37,630 nt of DNA. It comes from a virus. The translations under genes and the position numbers were made by a program. The stretch lies in the IMG/VR virus record IMGVR_UViG_3300043449_002015, positions 1-37,630 of that record. One strand, written 5' to 3'. Shown here piece after piece: positions 18,481-24,555 of the stretch; within the stretch, counting starts at the first letter, position 1; the number at the start of each line of letters is the position of its first letter. The notes under the pieces were generated by a model. The model was given only the letters and a program-made list of their open reading frames with translations. It searched no databases and was not told where the DNA came from.

Positions 18481-19242
18481 ATGATGATTAGTTATCACGT
18501 TGGCCAACGCCATGAGGAACATTGGAGATTTACGAAGGGTTGGCAGGTTACCAACGTAGAAAATGCTCGGGACGTAGCCAGGGTTATCCTGAGATACAGC
18601 AATAGCGCCATAACCTGGAAACACGGGGAGCGCGCAACTAAGAATTTTCAGGGTGCAGGGTGGGCCGTCCTGGATGTAGACAGTGGTGCAACTATACAGG
18701 ATGCCGCTGCGCTATATGGGGAATATGAGCATGTTATAGGTACGACGCGTAGCCATATGAAACAAAAGGGGAACGACAAACCTCGGGATAGATTCAGGGT
18801 ATGGGTTAGGCTCGACCAGGTATGCACTGACCCTAATGACTACAGGGAGACCGTTCGACAGCTGGGAATAAAACTATCGGCTGACCCTCAAGCATGTGAC
18901 GCGGCCAGGAAATTCCTTCCATGCACGAAGATCGTAAGCGGTAGGGTTGACGGATTAACCGCCCCTATATCTAAGTTCTCTAAGCCTGTCGTCGTAACCC
19001 CACAGGGCGTTGCCAACATGAGACAGAATTTCATACCTGCGTTTATCAGGGAGTGGCTAACCGTAGGAGCCCCCGAGGGTTCTAGGAATGGGTGTGTGTT
19101 CAAAACTGGGTACTACCTTGGTAGAAACGGGTTCAATCTAGACGAAATCTTATCAACCGCACTACATAGCAACCTAGCCAATGGGATCAGCCAGGGTGAG
19201 CTAACGTACACGCTACGCAGGGGGTACCATGCTAGTAAATGA
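18481..19242 (+). CDS. Archaeo-eukaryotic-type (AEP) DNA primase, stand-alone
   Basis: 253 residues; ATG 18481 is chosen over TTG 18475 because AGGA is suitably placed. AEP motif I appears as WAVLDVDSG (D65, D67 binding metal), motif II as TTRSHM...RDRFRVWVRL (about 88-110; basic and His residues), and motif III region as the ARKFLPCTKIVSG segment near 141-154. This is the pattern of RepB/PrimPol-like primases of phages and plasmids. There is no helicase domain; the SF3 helicase is encoded separately at 26346. Together they would initiate and prime phage DNA synthesis. Confidence 0.75.
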   Translation: MMISYHVGQRHEEHWRFTKGWQVTNVENARDVARVILRYSNSAITWKHGERATKNFQGAGWAVLDVDSGATIQDAAALYGEYEHVIGTTRSHMKQKGNDKPRDRFRVWVRLDQVCTDPNDYRETVRQLGIKLSADPQACDAARKFLPCTKIVSGRVDGLTAPISKFSKPVVVTPQGVANMRQNFIPAFIREWLTVGAPEGSRNGCVFKTGYYLGRNGFNLDEILSTALHSNLANGISQGELTYTLRRGYHASK

Positions 19243-19432
19243 AATCTCACAAAAGGCACAGCGTCTAGGGATAAACATAAAACACCTGCTAGCGATGGCA
19301 AACATTGACAGTAGCACATTCTATAAGTGGCACAGGGGAGAGCTAGCAACGCTTCAGGGACACGTGGGGAAACTTTTACAGTGTAAGAAGTACCTAGACA
19401 TGGTAGAGGAAGCTCAAAGGGTTTTTAGGTAG
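19229..19432 (+). CDS. Small helix-turn-helix protein
   Basis: 67 residues, overlapping the primase 3' end by 14 bp, with AGGGGG four bases before ATG. It reads as an HTH: EISQKAQRLGINIKHLLAMANIDSSTFYKWHRGE, where residues about 14-37 form the two-helix DNA reader. The rest is a helical dimerisation-type tail. It could act as a second Cro-like or excise-like regulator. The following 318 bp hold no + strand gene. Confidence 0.6.
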   Translation: MLVNEISQKAQRLGINIKHLLAMANIDSSTFYKWHRGELATLQGHVGKLLQCKKYLDMVEEAQRVFR

Positions 19433-19533
19433 CTAATCTTCTTGTTTACAATCCAAAACATAAGGTCTATCAGAAACCTTGAAGTTACTGAGGATTTCAT
19501 ACTACACAATTTTGGGCAGCATAAAGCGTGTGA

Positions 19534-19659
19534 TTACAGGTAGTTAGACTGCTCAAAATTGAGCAGTGAGAATTCGTCTTGCAGACCAAGGTCTCTAGGG
19601 ACACCCCACATTTCAAATACCTCAGAAGTGAGAGAATTAAAAACACCGTACATTCTCAT
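19534..19659 (-). CDS. 41-residue protein of unknown function
   Basis: A short - strand frame beginning MRMYGVFNSLTSEVFEMWGV and ending with an acidic/aromatic tail. AGGA lies 6-7 bases before its ATG. It is divergent from the T5orf172 gene and antisense to the transcription expected from the HTH gene. The perfect short palindrome CTGCTCAAAATTGAGCAG lies within it. Small size makes this a modest-confidence call. Confidence 0.45.
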   Translation of the reverse strand: MRMYGVFNSLTSEVFEMWGVPRDLGLQDEFSLLNFEQSNYL

Positions 19660-19696
19660 AGTGTTTCCTATTGAATAAATTCCAACAAGATAAATA

Positions 19697-19725
19697 TTGC
19701 TACCTCATGATGAGATATGTATAAT
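19697..19725 (+). promoter_or_regulatory. Sigma70-type promoter for T5orf172 gene
   Basis: TTGCTA at 19697-19702, 17-bp spacer, perfect TATAAT at 19720-19725, ending 26 bases before the ATG at 19752. The near-consensus boxes and spacing suggest independent strong expression of the nuclease gene. Confidence 0.7.
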
Positions 19726-19751
19726 TGAGATATCTTTTATGGAGTTGGTAA

Positions 19752-20507
19752 ATGATTAAAGATCAATTGCGTCAAAAAAATCTAGAAGGACGTTATTTAT
19801 GGAACAAATTTTTAAAAGAATCAGAGGATAAAAAACAGAATGAATTCACAAGTTTAACGGTATTTTTGAAGGAAAATTTAGATTCACCAAGAATAAGTAA
19901 CATACTTAGAAAACCGTGGGTTCAAGAATATAAAGATTTTTTAACAAAACAAGATGGATTTTCACCAATAAGAACAAAACAAGGGGTTGAAACGGAGGTA
20001 ACTTTTGATTTTCTAGCGGCAATACTTGGTGATTTGAACAAGTTTTTTGAGTGTTTTTATTCAATGTGGCTAATGAGCAATTACCACCCAGGCTGTGATA
20101 AAGAATGTATTGATTTTCTAGAAAATGAAAAAAAATCAGATTTTACAGCAGCTATGCTTGGGCATTTTTCTGTAAATGCTAAGGAATATTCAGAACTTGA
20201 AAAGAAAAGAAGAAAAGAAAAAAAAGAAAAAATATACGTAATTAAGTTAAGAAATGAACTTTACAAAATAGGAATAACAAAAAATATAAGTAAAAGGTTT
20301 AAGTCAATAAAGACAACAAACCCGGAGGCAGAATTAATCACTGTCTATGACGGATGCCGAAACCAAGAAAACAAAATACACAAAAGTACATGCAAAAAAA
20401 GAATAGGTAAATCTGAGGTTTATAAATTCAAATCGGATAAAGAAGCAATTCTTTTTGTAGAGAAGTATGTAGAACCTAAGATGATCAGCTTCAAGTCAGA
20501 GATCTAG
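19752..20507 (+). CDS. T5orf172/MUG113-type GIY-YIG-like nuclease domain protein
   Basis: 251 residues, with GGAG before ATG. The C-terminal third (about 160-245) has the divergent GIY-YIG core: IYVIKL...LYKIGITKNISKRFKSIK, then EAELITVYDG, E..IHK and F...EA..FVEKYV. The N-terminal 150 residues are helical and unknown. The gene is clearly AT-richer and Lys-richer than its neighbours, has its own promoter and is bounded by a hairpin at 20517-20542, all signs of a recently acquired cargo gene. It may be a homing-type or defence/counter-defence nuclease. Confidence 0.75.
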   Translation: MIKDQLRQKNLEGRYLWNKFLKESEDKKQNEFTSLTVFLKENLDSPRISNILRKPWVQEYKDFLTKQDGFSPIRTKQGVETEVTFDFLAAILGDLNKFFECFYSMWLMSNYHPGCDKECIDFLENEKKSDFTAAMLGHFSVNAKEYSELEKKRRKEKKEKIYVIKLRNELYKIGITKNISKRFKSIKTTNPEAELITVYDGCRNQENKIHKSTCKKRIGKSEVYKFKSDKEAILFVEKYVEPKMISFKSEI

Positions 20508-20516
20508 AACTTAACC

Positions 20517-20542
20517 GACCCTGGCGGAGTAAAACCAGGGTC
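20517..20542. terminator. Perfect 8-bp hairpin between convergent genes
   Basis: GACCCTGG (20517-20524), a 10-base loop, then CCAGGGTC (20535-20542). It lies between the + strand nuclease gene and the - strand small-gene operon. No U-tract follows on either strand, so it may act only as a weak or factor-dependent terminator. The core CCCTGG/CCAGGG recurs in the inverted repeat at 28193-28222. Confidence 0.45.
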
Positions 20543-20588
20543 AGCCACACCAACTTCATAGGAGCATGGTTATTTTAACATTGGTAGT

Positions 20589-20732
20589 TTAGATAAACAA
20601 ACTATCTTCTTCGTCATCATCATCATCCTCGCAGTCATCGTCATCATCAACACAGGTTAGGCAGTAGGTAGGTTCGTTATCCTGTTCATACACACGGTTA
20701 AATTCCAGTTGTAAAACATCCAGTGGAAACAT
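20589..20732 (-). CDS. 47-residue very acidic protein (possible DNA mimic)
   Basis: ATG 20732 lies one base after the stop of the upstream 55-codon gene, with TGAGG as ribosome site. The N-terminus is MFPLDVLQLEFNRVYEQ; a Cys pair (YCLTC, about 23-27) is followed by a run of Asp/Glu (DDDDDCEDDDDDEED) and the end SLFI. The strongly acidic stretch is typical of small phage proteins that mimic DNA, but no family is recognised. Confidence 0.6.
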   Translation of the reverse strand: MFPLDVLQLEFNRVYEQDNEPTYCLTCVDDDDDCEDDDDDEEDSLFI

Positions 20733-20733
20733 A

Positions 20734-20901
20734 TTAGGCCTCATCTGAGAAAATTGAAGTTAAATCCATGTGAGCATCGTAGTCGGTCTCGTCGTAGTAC
20801 CACCTGGCAGCGCCGCGAGTGTGTTTAGCAAGTATTTCTTTACCTCTGCTGTCGGTTCCTACTGCGGTCTCAATGATGCTTTGCAAATCAAACTCTTCCA
20901 T
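20734..20901 (-). CDS. 55-residue protein of unknown function
   Basis: A short - strand gene with AGGAG seven bases before ATG. It begins MEEFDLQSIIETAVGTDSRG and is acidic at its end (TSIFSDEA); the middle is Arg/Trp/Tyr-rich (RGAARWYYDETDYD). It lies between the 86-codon and 47-codon genes of the same leftward operon. The motif GGCGCTGCCA falls inside it (20805-20814, - strand). Confidence 0.6.
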   Translation of the reverse strand: MEEFDLQSIIETAVGTDSRGKEILAKHTRGAARWYYDETDYDAHMDLTSIFSDEA

Positions 20902-20928
20902 TTTTTAACTCCTATTGGCAACGCCGTG

Positions 20929-21189
20929 TTATATGTATTTTGGTTTCAACTTTTCTAATACAGTGGCAAATCTAACCTGCCAGTTGCTCATGATTTTTAT
21001 TCGCGCATAACCAATGGAGTACATTTTGAAATCTCCCTCCTGGTATGGGTCCCTGTGAGTTAAACGTTGGTAATGTTCGTTAGGCAACACGAGAGACGTT
21101 GTGCCATAGTGAGGGCAAAAATCCCATGCCAAAGTCGCCAAGTCCTTGTTGCGACACTGTTTCTCGTCCAGGGTTACACAAATTGACAT
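20929..21189 (-). CDS. Unknown small protein, first gene of leftward accessory operon
   Basis: 86 residues with a strong AAGGAG site seven bases before ATG. It contains several Cys/His (CVTLDEKQC, DFCPHYG), which might bind a metal, and a beta-like N-terminus. A motif copy TGGCAACGCC lies in the 27-bp gap after its stop. A TTGACA sits 55 bases upstream on the same strand, but I see no -10 at good spacing. Confidence 0.55.
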   Translation of the reverse strand: MSICVTLDEKQCRNKDLATLAWDFCPHYGTTSLVLPNEHYQRLTHRDPYQEGDFKMYSIGYARIKIMSNWQVRFATVLEKLKPKYI

Positions 21190-21200
21190 TTGAAAACTCC

Positions 21201-21229
21201 TTGCTAATTCTTACTAACAATGGTAGTAT
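21201..21229 (+). promoter_or_regulatory. Sigma70-type promoter for rightward small-gene array
   Basis: TTGCTA (21201-21206), 17-bp spacer, TAGTAT (21224-21229), leading 42 bases later to ATG 21271. The -35 box is the same TTGCTA as at 19697. It is placed divergently from the - strand operon and would serve the genes from 21271 on. Confidence 0.5.
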
Positions 21230-21270
21230 AAGTTTAAACTTTTTGTCAAGTGTTCGAAACAAAGGTTAGC

Positions 21271-21495
21271 ATGTATAAACGAAAAACACATGTTCCATAC
21301 TGGGAAGAGCCTGAAGAACCATCGATAAAAGATTGGGCCCTCTATGTACGCATACCACATGACAACCTAAAAAAGGGAACGGTTATAAGTTGGCATTCTA
21401 CTGAGAGAGGCGCCCGCATTGCGCGAGGAAAGAATATGAAATTAGGAATTCGCATCCGACAGGGGCGCGAGTGGGACGGTATAAACGTTGAATAA
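21271..21495 (+). CDS. Unknown small protein
   Basis: 74 residues from ATG 21271; an in-frame GTG at 21250 exists but is closer to the promoter and lacks a ribosome site, while AAGG lies seven bases before the ATG. Contains KGTVISWHSTERGARIARG and a basic end (GIRIRQGREWDGINVE), suggesting a small beta-rich nucleic-acid or protein-binding fold. Family not recognised. Confidence 0.5.
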   Translation: MYKRKTHVPYWEEPEEPSIKDWALYVRIPHDNLKKGTVISWHSTERGARIARGKNMKLGIRIRQGREWDGINVE

Positions 21496-21517
21496 CATAA
21501 CAATATAGGGGAAAGGT

Positions 21518-21811
21518 ATGACTAATAATTGGTTTAAACGTAGAGCAATGGAAGCACTTAAAGAAGCAATCAAGGAAGAACTCGACGAGGTTATGGTTAC
21601 CAAAGTAATCCAAGAGCAGTTCCACAGTGAGTTCAAGGATTTCCTAGCAGAGTGGAACTATAGACTAGGTCTATTCGAGGCAGGGTTAACAGACACGCAG
21701 AGGAAACTAGATCAATTGCGCGAGCGCTTCGAACCAGGATTCCGACAGCAGAGAAGAAACCTTAACAACTTTATGACTACCCTTGAACCTGATAACGATT
21801 TGTACGGGTGA
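21518..21811 (+). CDS. Small coiled-coil protein of unknown function
   Basis: 97 residues, ribosome site GGGGAAAGG. Two helices with heptad spacing (ALKEAIKEELDEVMVTKVIQEQF and LFEAGLTDTQRKLDQLRERFEPGFRQQRR). Charge is balanced; no enzyme motif. Its stop codon lies within the left arm of the hairpin that follows. Confidence 0.5.
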   Translation: MTNNWFKRRAMEALKEAIKEELDEVMVTKVIQEQFHSEFKDFLAEWNYRLGLFEAGLTDTQRKLDQLRERFEPGFRQQRRNLNNFMTTLEPDNDLYG

Positions 21812-21845
21812 GGATGTCAGTGGAGAAGATCCGCGGAGCATCCTC
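21810..21845. other. 7-bp inverted repeat at gene end
   Basis: GAGGATG (21810-21816) and CATCCTC (21839-21845) enclose 22 bases. It begins in the stop codon of the upstream gene and is followed by CAAAAAC, not a U-tract, so it is a hairpin of unknown role, possibly an mRNA stabiliser or attenuator. Confidence 0.4.
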
Positions 21846-21901
21846 CAAAAACAGGTAGGGTTGCTAGCGTCGACTTTTAACTTGCAGGAAAAATATAGTT
21901 C

Positions 21902-21918
21902 ATAGGCACAATGCCTAT
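21902..21918. promoter_or_regulatory. Palindromic site upstream of 21950 gene
   Basis: ATAGGCA-CAA-TGCCTAT, a perfect 7-bp palindrome with a 3-base centre, 31 bases before the next start codon. Its symmetry and short centre suit a protein-binding operator or a tight RNA hairpin. Confidence 0.4.
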
Positions 21919-21949
21919 ATAGAAATTTTAACATAAGGGCGCTGCCAGA

Positions 21950-22288
21950 ATGCAAAAGGACGTAATCTACGCACTGGGTGCAATTAAATCCCTACCAGAC
22001 GATAAACAGGTTTTGTTTAAAGTCGCTAACGACATAGGGTGGTTTAGCGCAAAGCACGCATTGAATCTATTGGTTATCGAGCTTGAGACCTCAACAGTGG
22101 GGCACTACGAGATAGCTATGTGGTCTCAGCCTGGCATCGATTTTAATCTGAAATTTGACTCTGTCGTCGCCACTGGGTTGGGACTGCCTAATAATTATAC
22201 AGATGTCTGGTGGTGTATAAAATTTGCACACTTCGAGCAGGAGGTCTACGCAATGAGTAAGGACCTGTATATATTTTTCACCCTGTAG
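21950..22288 (+). CDS. Unknown early protein
   Basis: 112 residues; AAGGGCG 10-14 bases upstream overlaps a copy of GGCGCTGCCA (21938-21947). The N-terminus is helical (VIYALGAIKSLPDDKQVLFKV), the C-terminal half is aromatic and beta-like (YTDVWWCIKFAHFEQEVYAM, LYIFFTL). No recognisable motif. It ends at TAGCAACGCC, a variant of the repeated early-region motif. Confidence 0.5.
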   Translation: MQKDVIYALGAIKSLPDDKQVLFKVANDIGWFSAKHALNLLVIELETSTVGHYEIAMWSQPGIDFNLKFDSVVATGLGLPNNYTDVWWCIKFAHFEQEVYAMSKDLYIFFTL

Positions 22289-22305
22289 CAACGCCTGAGG
22301 TAACC

Positions 22306-22566
22306 ATGATTTGCTGTAAATGTTGTAAAGGACTAGAAATAGAACCTAACCCCAGGTTTATACACCTTGATTCTATATATAGCAAGGCACTCAATGGCAC
22401 CCTAGAGGTATCCGACGAGCTATTACATGGTGTCGTGACCCTGGATTGCTTCAAAGAAGTTGGCGCCAGCCTTCAGGAGATGAGCAGGGTATTTTCAAAA
22501 TACTTGGTTTACCTGCAACCAATGGAAATGAAAGCAGCATTTAGATTTCACTTATACATATCATGA
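22306..22566 (+). CDS. Unknown small protein with Cys-rich N-terminus
   Basis: 86 residues; start follows GAGGTAACC. The N-terminus MICCKCCKG has two Cys pairs two residues apart and a further Cys comes at about 46, so a small metal-binding site is possible. The remainder is helical. Family not recognised. Confidence 0.5.
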   Translation: MICCKCCKGLEIEPNPRFIHLDSIYSKALNGTLEVSDELLHGVVTLDCFKEVGASLQEMSRVFSKYLVYLQPMEMKAAFRFHLYIS

Positions 22567-22575
22567 GGGTAAAAA

Positions 22576-22758
22576 ATGACACAAGAAAGCAAGGGCGCTG
22601 CCAGAGTTTACATCGTAAAACACAGTAGGACCCACGAGATTTTTGGGTGCTTCACCAATATGCAGGCTGCGTTGCAATGTCAGAATGCTTGGCCCGACCG
22701 TGACAACCTAATAATTAGTGTCAGGGAATTACAAAATGAATACACAGAGGGGGCGTAG
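22576..22758 (+). CDS. Small array paralogue 1 (Y-I-V...A-A-L type)
   Basis: 60 residues. Core reads RVYIVKHSRTHEIFGCF, then a helix (NMQAALQCQNAWPDRD) and a final strand (NLIISVRELQNE). This beta-beta-helix-beta plan recurs in the genes at 22761, 22994, 24115, 24568 and 24824, so they look like diverged copies of one small family. A GGCGCTGCCA motif overlaps codons 7-10. The stop and next start form the GCGTAGCAATG junction. Function unknown; anti-host roles are common for such arrays. Confidence 0.55.
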   Translation: MTQESKGAARVYIVKHSRTHEIFGCFTNMQAALQCQNAWPDRDNLIISVRELQNEYTEGA

Positions 22759-22760
22759 CA

Positions 22761-22985
22761 ATGAAGATTTACATACTAATGTCAGAAGGTTGCCAATGTT
22801 GTTCATCAACATTCGGTTATTACCTAACCGAACAACAAGCTATTAAGGACAAGAATCAAATGATTAAGGATGGGTACCAGAATGCCAGTATAGAAACAGC
22901 GTACCCATGCGATTTGGACGACTGGTTAAAAATCCAAGAACCTACTTTGGTACACCACACGCCATACAAGAAGATATCACCATAG
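22761..22985 (+). CDS. Small array paralogue 2
   Basis: 74 residues starting two bases after the previous stop at GCGTAGCAATG with no Shine-Dalgarno, so translation is probably by reinitiation. MKIYILMSEG, a Cys cluster (CQCCSSTFGYY), a helix (TEQQAIKDKNQMIKDGY) and a last strand (NASIETAYPC) follow the array plan. Confidence 0.55.
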   Translation: MKIYILMSEGCQCCSSTFGYYLTEQQAIKDKNQMIKDGYQNASIETAYPCDLDDWLKIQEPTLVHHTPYKKISP

Positions 22986-22993
22986 GATAAATA

Positions 22994-23179
22994 ATGAAAT
23001 ACAAATATTACGTGTTACTAAAGGGAAATAATGAATATATTGCTACATTTTTTAATGTAAAACAACTTTATGAAGTAAAACAATACTTTGACGCTGGTGT
23101 ATACATACGGGAATTCGTAGTAAACGAGGAGGATATTATTGACATAGTATGCTCCTGCCGAGAAAAAAACTACGAATGA
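22994..23179 (+). CDS. Small array paralogue 3
   Basis: 61 residues, AGGATAA upstream. KYYVLLKGNNEYIATFF, a helix (VKQLYEVKQYFDAG) and a strand (VYIREFVVNEED) match the array plan; the end has two Cys (IVCSCREKN). An 87-bp gap with a promoter follows, so this closes the first transcription block. Confidence 0.55.
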   Translation: MKYKYYVLLKGNNEYIATFFNVKQLYEVKQYFDAGVYIREFVVNEEDIIDIVCSCREKNYE

Positions 23180-23207
23180 TCTATTCTTAGCAACTCAAGT
23201 AACATTC

Positions 23208-23236
23208 TTGACCTACCTAGAATAGTCTAGTATAAT
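23208..23236 (+). promoter_or_regulatory. Strong sigma70-type promoter inside small-gene array
   Basis: TTGACC (23208-23213), 17-bp spacer, perfect TATAAT (23231-23236). Transcription would start near 23243, giving a leader of only about 24 bases before ATG 23267 and without a clear Shine-Dalgarno. Confidence 0.75.
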
Positions 23237-23266
23237 TCTTACCACACAACATAAAGATGCATAGCA

Positions 23267-23500
23267 ATGGAAGAAGTATTTTGTTTAAGTTGGAAAACAG
23301 GCGGACTGTATCCATTAACGACAATAAAATTATTCGAGACAGAGAAAATGCTCAACCAATACATCGAAAAATTGGTTGAAAGTTTAAAGAAAGATTACCT
23401 AGATGAAGGAATCGAATGCACAATTGAAGAAATTAAACAGGGTTTTGCAGAATTTATGGACATGAAAGTTGAAAAGATAAAAATACACCGTGAGGCATAG
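23267..23500 (+). CDS. Small acidic early protein (possible array member)
   Basis: 77 residues, starting at GCATAGCAATGG. MEEVFCLSWKTGGLYPLTTIKLFETEK then two helices (LNQYIEKLVESLKKDYL; TIEEIKQGFAEFMD) and a strand (VEKIKIHREA). The strand-helix-strand order resembles the array family with an enlarged helix. It is the first gene after the 23208 promoter. Function unknown. Confidence 0.55.
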   Translation: MEEVFCLSWKTGGLYPLTTIKLFETEKMLNQYIEKLVESLKKDYLDEGIECTIEEIKQGFAEFMDMKVEKIKIHREA

Positions 23501-23502
23501 CA

Positions 23503-23754
23503 ATGGCTCGTAAACGTTCAGAAACCAAGGTTACAGGTTGGGTGAAGTTACAGGACTACGTAGTAGATAAGCTTAAGTCAGAACACACTAGACAGAAGGA
23601 AATAGTTCTAGATCTTAAGCACCAGTATGAACATGCTCTTAAACATCTTTATTGTGACACATATCACATAGTTATGGATCGTAACGAAAGAACTTCAGAC
23701 AAGTGTGCGACAGCAAAGGCTAAGGCAGCAGTAACAACGTTTCTTAAGGGGTGA
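23503..23754 (+). CDS. Unknown basic helical protein
   Basis: 83 residues; start two bases after the previous stop at GCATAGCAATGG, again without a Shine-Dalgarno. Basic N-terminus (MARKRSETKVTGWVKLQDYVV) and a long helix with His residues (KEIVLDLKHQYEHALKHLYCDTYHIV). Not an array-type fold. No known motif. Confidence 0.5.
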   Translation: MARKRSETKVTGWVKLQDYVVDKLKSEHTRQKEIVLDLKHQYEHALKHLYCDTYHIVMDRNERTSDKCATAKAKAAVTTFLKG

Positions 23755-23756
23755 CC

Positions 23757-23930
23757 GTGAGCATCATTGTGTGCGTAGCTTTGGCATGCTTATCTATGGT
23801 TGTTGTGTGGGTACTAGCTGAATTCGTAATGTGGTGTGCAAGAAACGATCAAGGGTGGATACTTGTTGTTTTAGGAATAATTTTATTTACGATTGTTTTT
23901 TACATTGGATGCTTGGCGTTGCCAAAGTAA
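23757..23930 (+). CDS. 57-residue two-helix membrane protein
   Basis: GTG start with AAGGGG five bases upstream (an in-frame GTG at 23751 is less well placed). Two membrane helices: residues 3-26 (IIVCVALACLSMVVVWVLAEFV) and 34-55 (WILVVLGIILFTIVFYIGCL), joined by a short polar loop (ARNDQG). Its size and topology suit a class II holin or a superinfection/anti-host membrane protein; the early-region location favours the latter. The motif GGCGTTGCCA forms its last codons. Confidence 0.6.
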   Translation: MSIIVCVALACLSMVVVWVLAEFVMWCARNDQGWILVVLGIILFTIVFYIGCLALPK

Positions 23931-23953
23931 CTAAGTTATTGGAAGGTTGATAT

Positions 23954-24118
23954 ATGGATATTTTCTACGTAAAACCTGAATGGGGAAGAATTTTAGACAA
24001 ATGCAAATGGCAGAAATTAGATGACAGGGTGATAGATGTAACAGCGGAAGAGGTAAAAGAAGAATACGAACAGTTAAAAATTACAGAAGTAACTACGTTA
24101 GTGGAAGGGTTAATATGA
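23954..24118 (+). CDS. 54-residue acidic protein
   Basis: GGAAGG lies 8-10 bases before ATG. MDIFYVKPEWGRILDKCKWQ then an acidic helix (AEEVKEEYEQLK) and a last strand. It resembles a short array protein. The stop overlaps the next ATG (ATGA), coupling it to the frameshift gene. Confidence 0.5.
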   Translation: MDIFYVKPEWGRILDKCKWQKLDDRVIDVTAEEVKEEYEQLKITEVTTLVEGLI

Positions 24119-24275
24119 AGGTTTATATACTTAATTATTATGATTACGGAATTGAACACAATTTATATTTAAAACATTTGGTAAAGTTTTGGAAAAAATA
24201 GAAGAACTATTTGAAGAGGAAAAAGGAACAGTATCAGCAACATACAAGATTGAAATATCATCATTGGAAGATTAA
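24115..24275 (+). CDS. Small array paralogue read through a -1 frameshift (or frameshifted pseudogene)
   Basis: The zero frame gives 28 residues, MKVYILNYYDYGIEHNLYLK then HLVKFWKK and TAG at 24199. The -1 frame continues from the same point as TFGKVLEKIEELFEEEK...YKIEISSLED to TAA at 24273-24275. The joined 53-residue product fits the array plan (strand, strand, helix, strand); neither frame alone does. The switch coincides exactly with T-TTA-AAA (24168-24174), a slippery heptamer of X-XXY-YYZ form. So a programmed -1 shift is plausible; a lost A in the AAAA run, by mutation or sequencing error, is the alternative. Confidence 0.5.
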
Positions 24276-24296
24276 TAGCGTAGCAATGGGCGTTGC

Positions 24297-24313
24297 CAAC
24301 GTTAGTAAAGGAT
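24297..24313 (+). repeat. 17-bp direct repeat, copy 1 (ribosome-site cassette)
   Basis: CAACGTTAGTAAAGGAT, identical to 24547-24563. Each copy ends in the AAAGGA ribosome site of the following gene (24322 and 24568). Copy 1 follows a GCGTAGCAATG junction and a GGCGTTGCCA motif, with a 9-codon mini-frame (MGVANVSKG) running through it. Confidence 0.8.
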
Positions 24314-24321
24314 AGATAAGC

Positions 24322-24555
24322 ATGGGTGATCTATTAAGTTCTGTCGCTATTTTGTTGTTACTACCATTTATTCTACTTATATTTTTGGGTAACTGGATAT
24401 ACACAAGATTCTTCGAGGAAAAAATAGAAGGAATACCAAAGAGAGAATTTGAAGAAATAAAGAGAGATAAAGAAAGAATTGAAAAATATGAGAACAGAAA
24501 ACATATGTATTTGTATACAGGGTTACACAGAAATGATTGTCATGGACAACGTTAG
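24322..24555 (+). CDS. Single-pass membrane protein, charged C-terminal tail
   Basis: 77 residues, AAAGGA upstream. Residues 5-24 (LSSVAILLLLPFILLIFLGN) form one membrane helix, followed by Trp/Tyr/Arg at the interface and a highly charged helix (EEIKRDKERIEKYENRK). It probably sits in the inner membrane with the tail in the cytoplasm. Role unknown; could modify the host envelope or exclude other phages. Confidence 0.55.
   Translation: MGDLLSSVAILLLLPFILLIFLGNWIYTRFFEEKIEGIPKREFEEIKRDKERIEKYENRKHMYLYTGLHRNDCHGQR

Larger units (their letters stand above)
19433..19751. other. 319-bp gap between HTH gene and T5orf172 gene
   Basis: No + strand gene is seen here. The - strand carries one short gene (19534-19659). 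A strong + promoter lies at 19697-19725. Between 19433 and 19533 I see only a possible 28-codon - strand frame without a ribosome site, which I do not call. A short inverted repeat, CTGCTCAAAATTGAGCAG, at about 19549-19566 lies inside the - strand gene. Confidence 0.6.

Noticed and set aside
19433-19533. 28-codon - strand frame
   Set aside because: No ribosome site and too short to support.
21225-21249. Leftward promoter with TTGACA for the 21189 gene
   Set aside because: The only TATACT lies 13 bp away, too close for a normal sigma70 promoter.
24287-24316. Nine-codon mini-frame MGVANVSKG as a leader peptide
   Set aside because: It is explained by the overlap of the junction, GGCGTTGCCA and 17-bp repeats; no evidence of translation.
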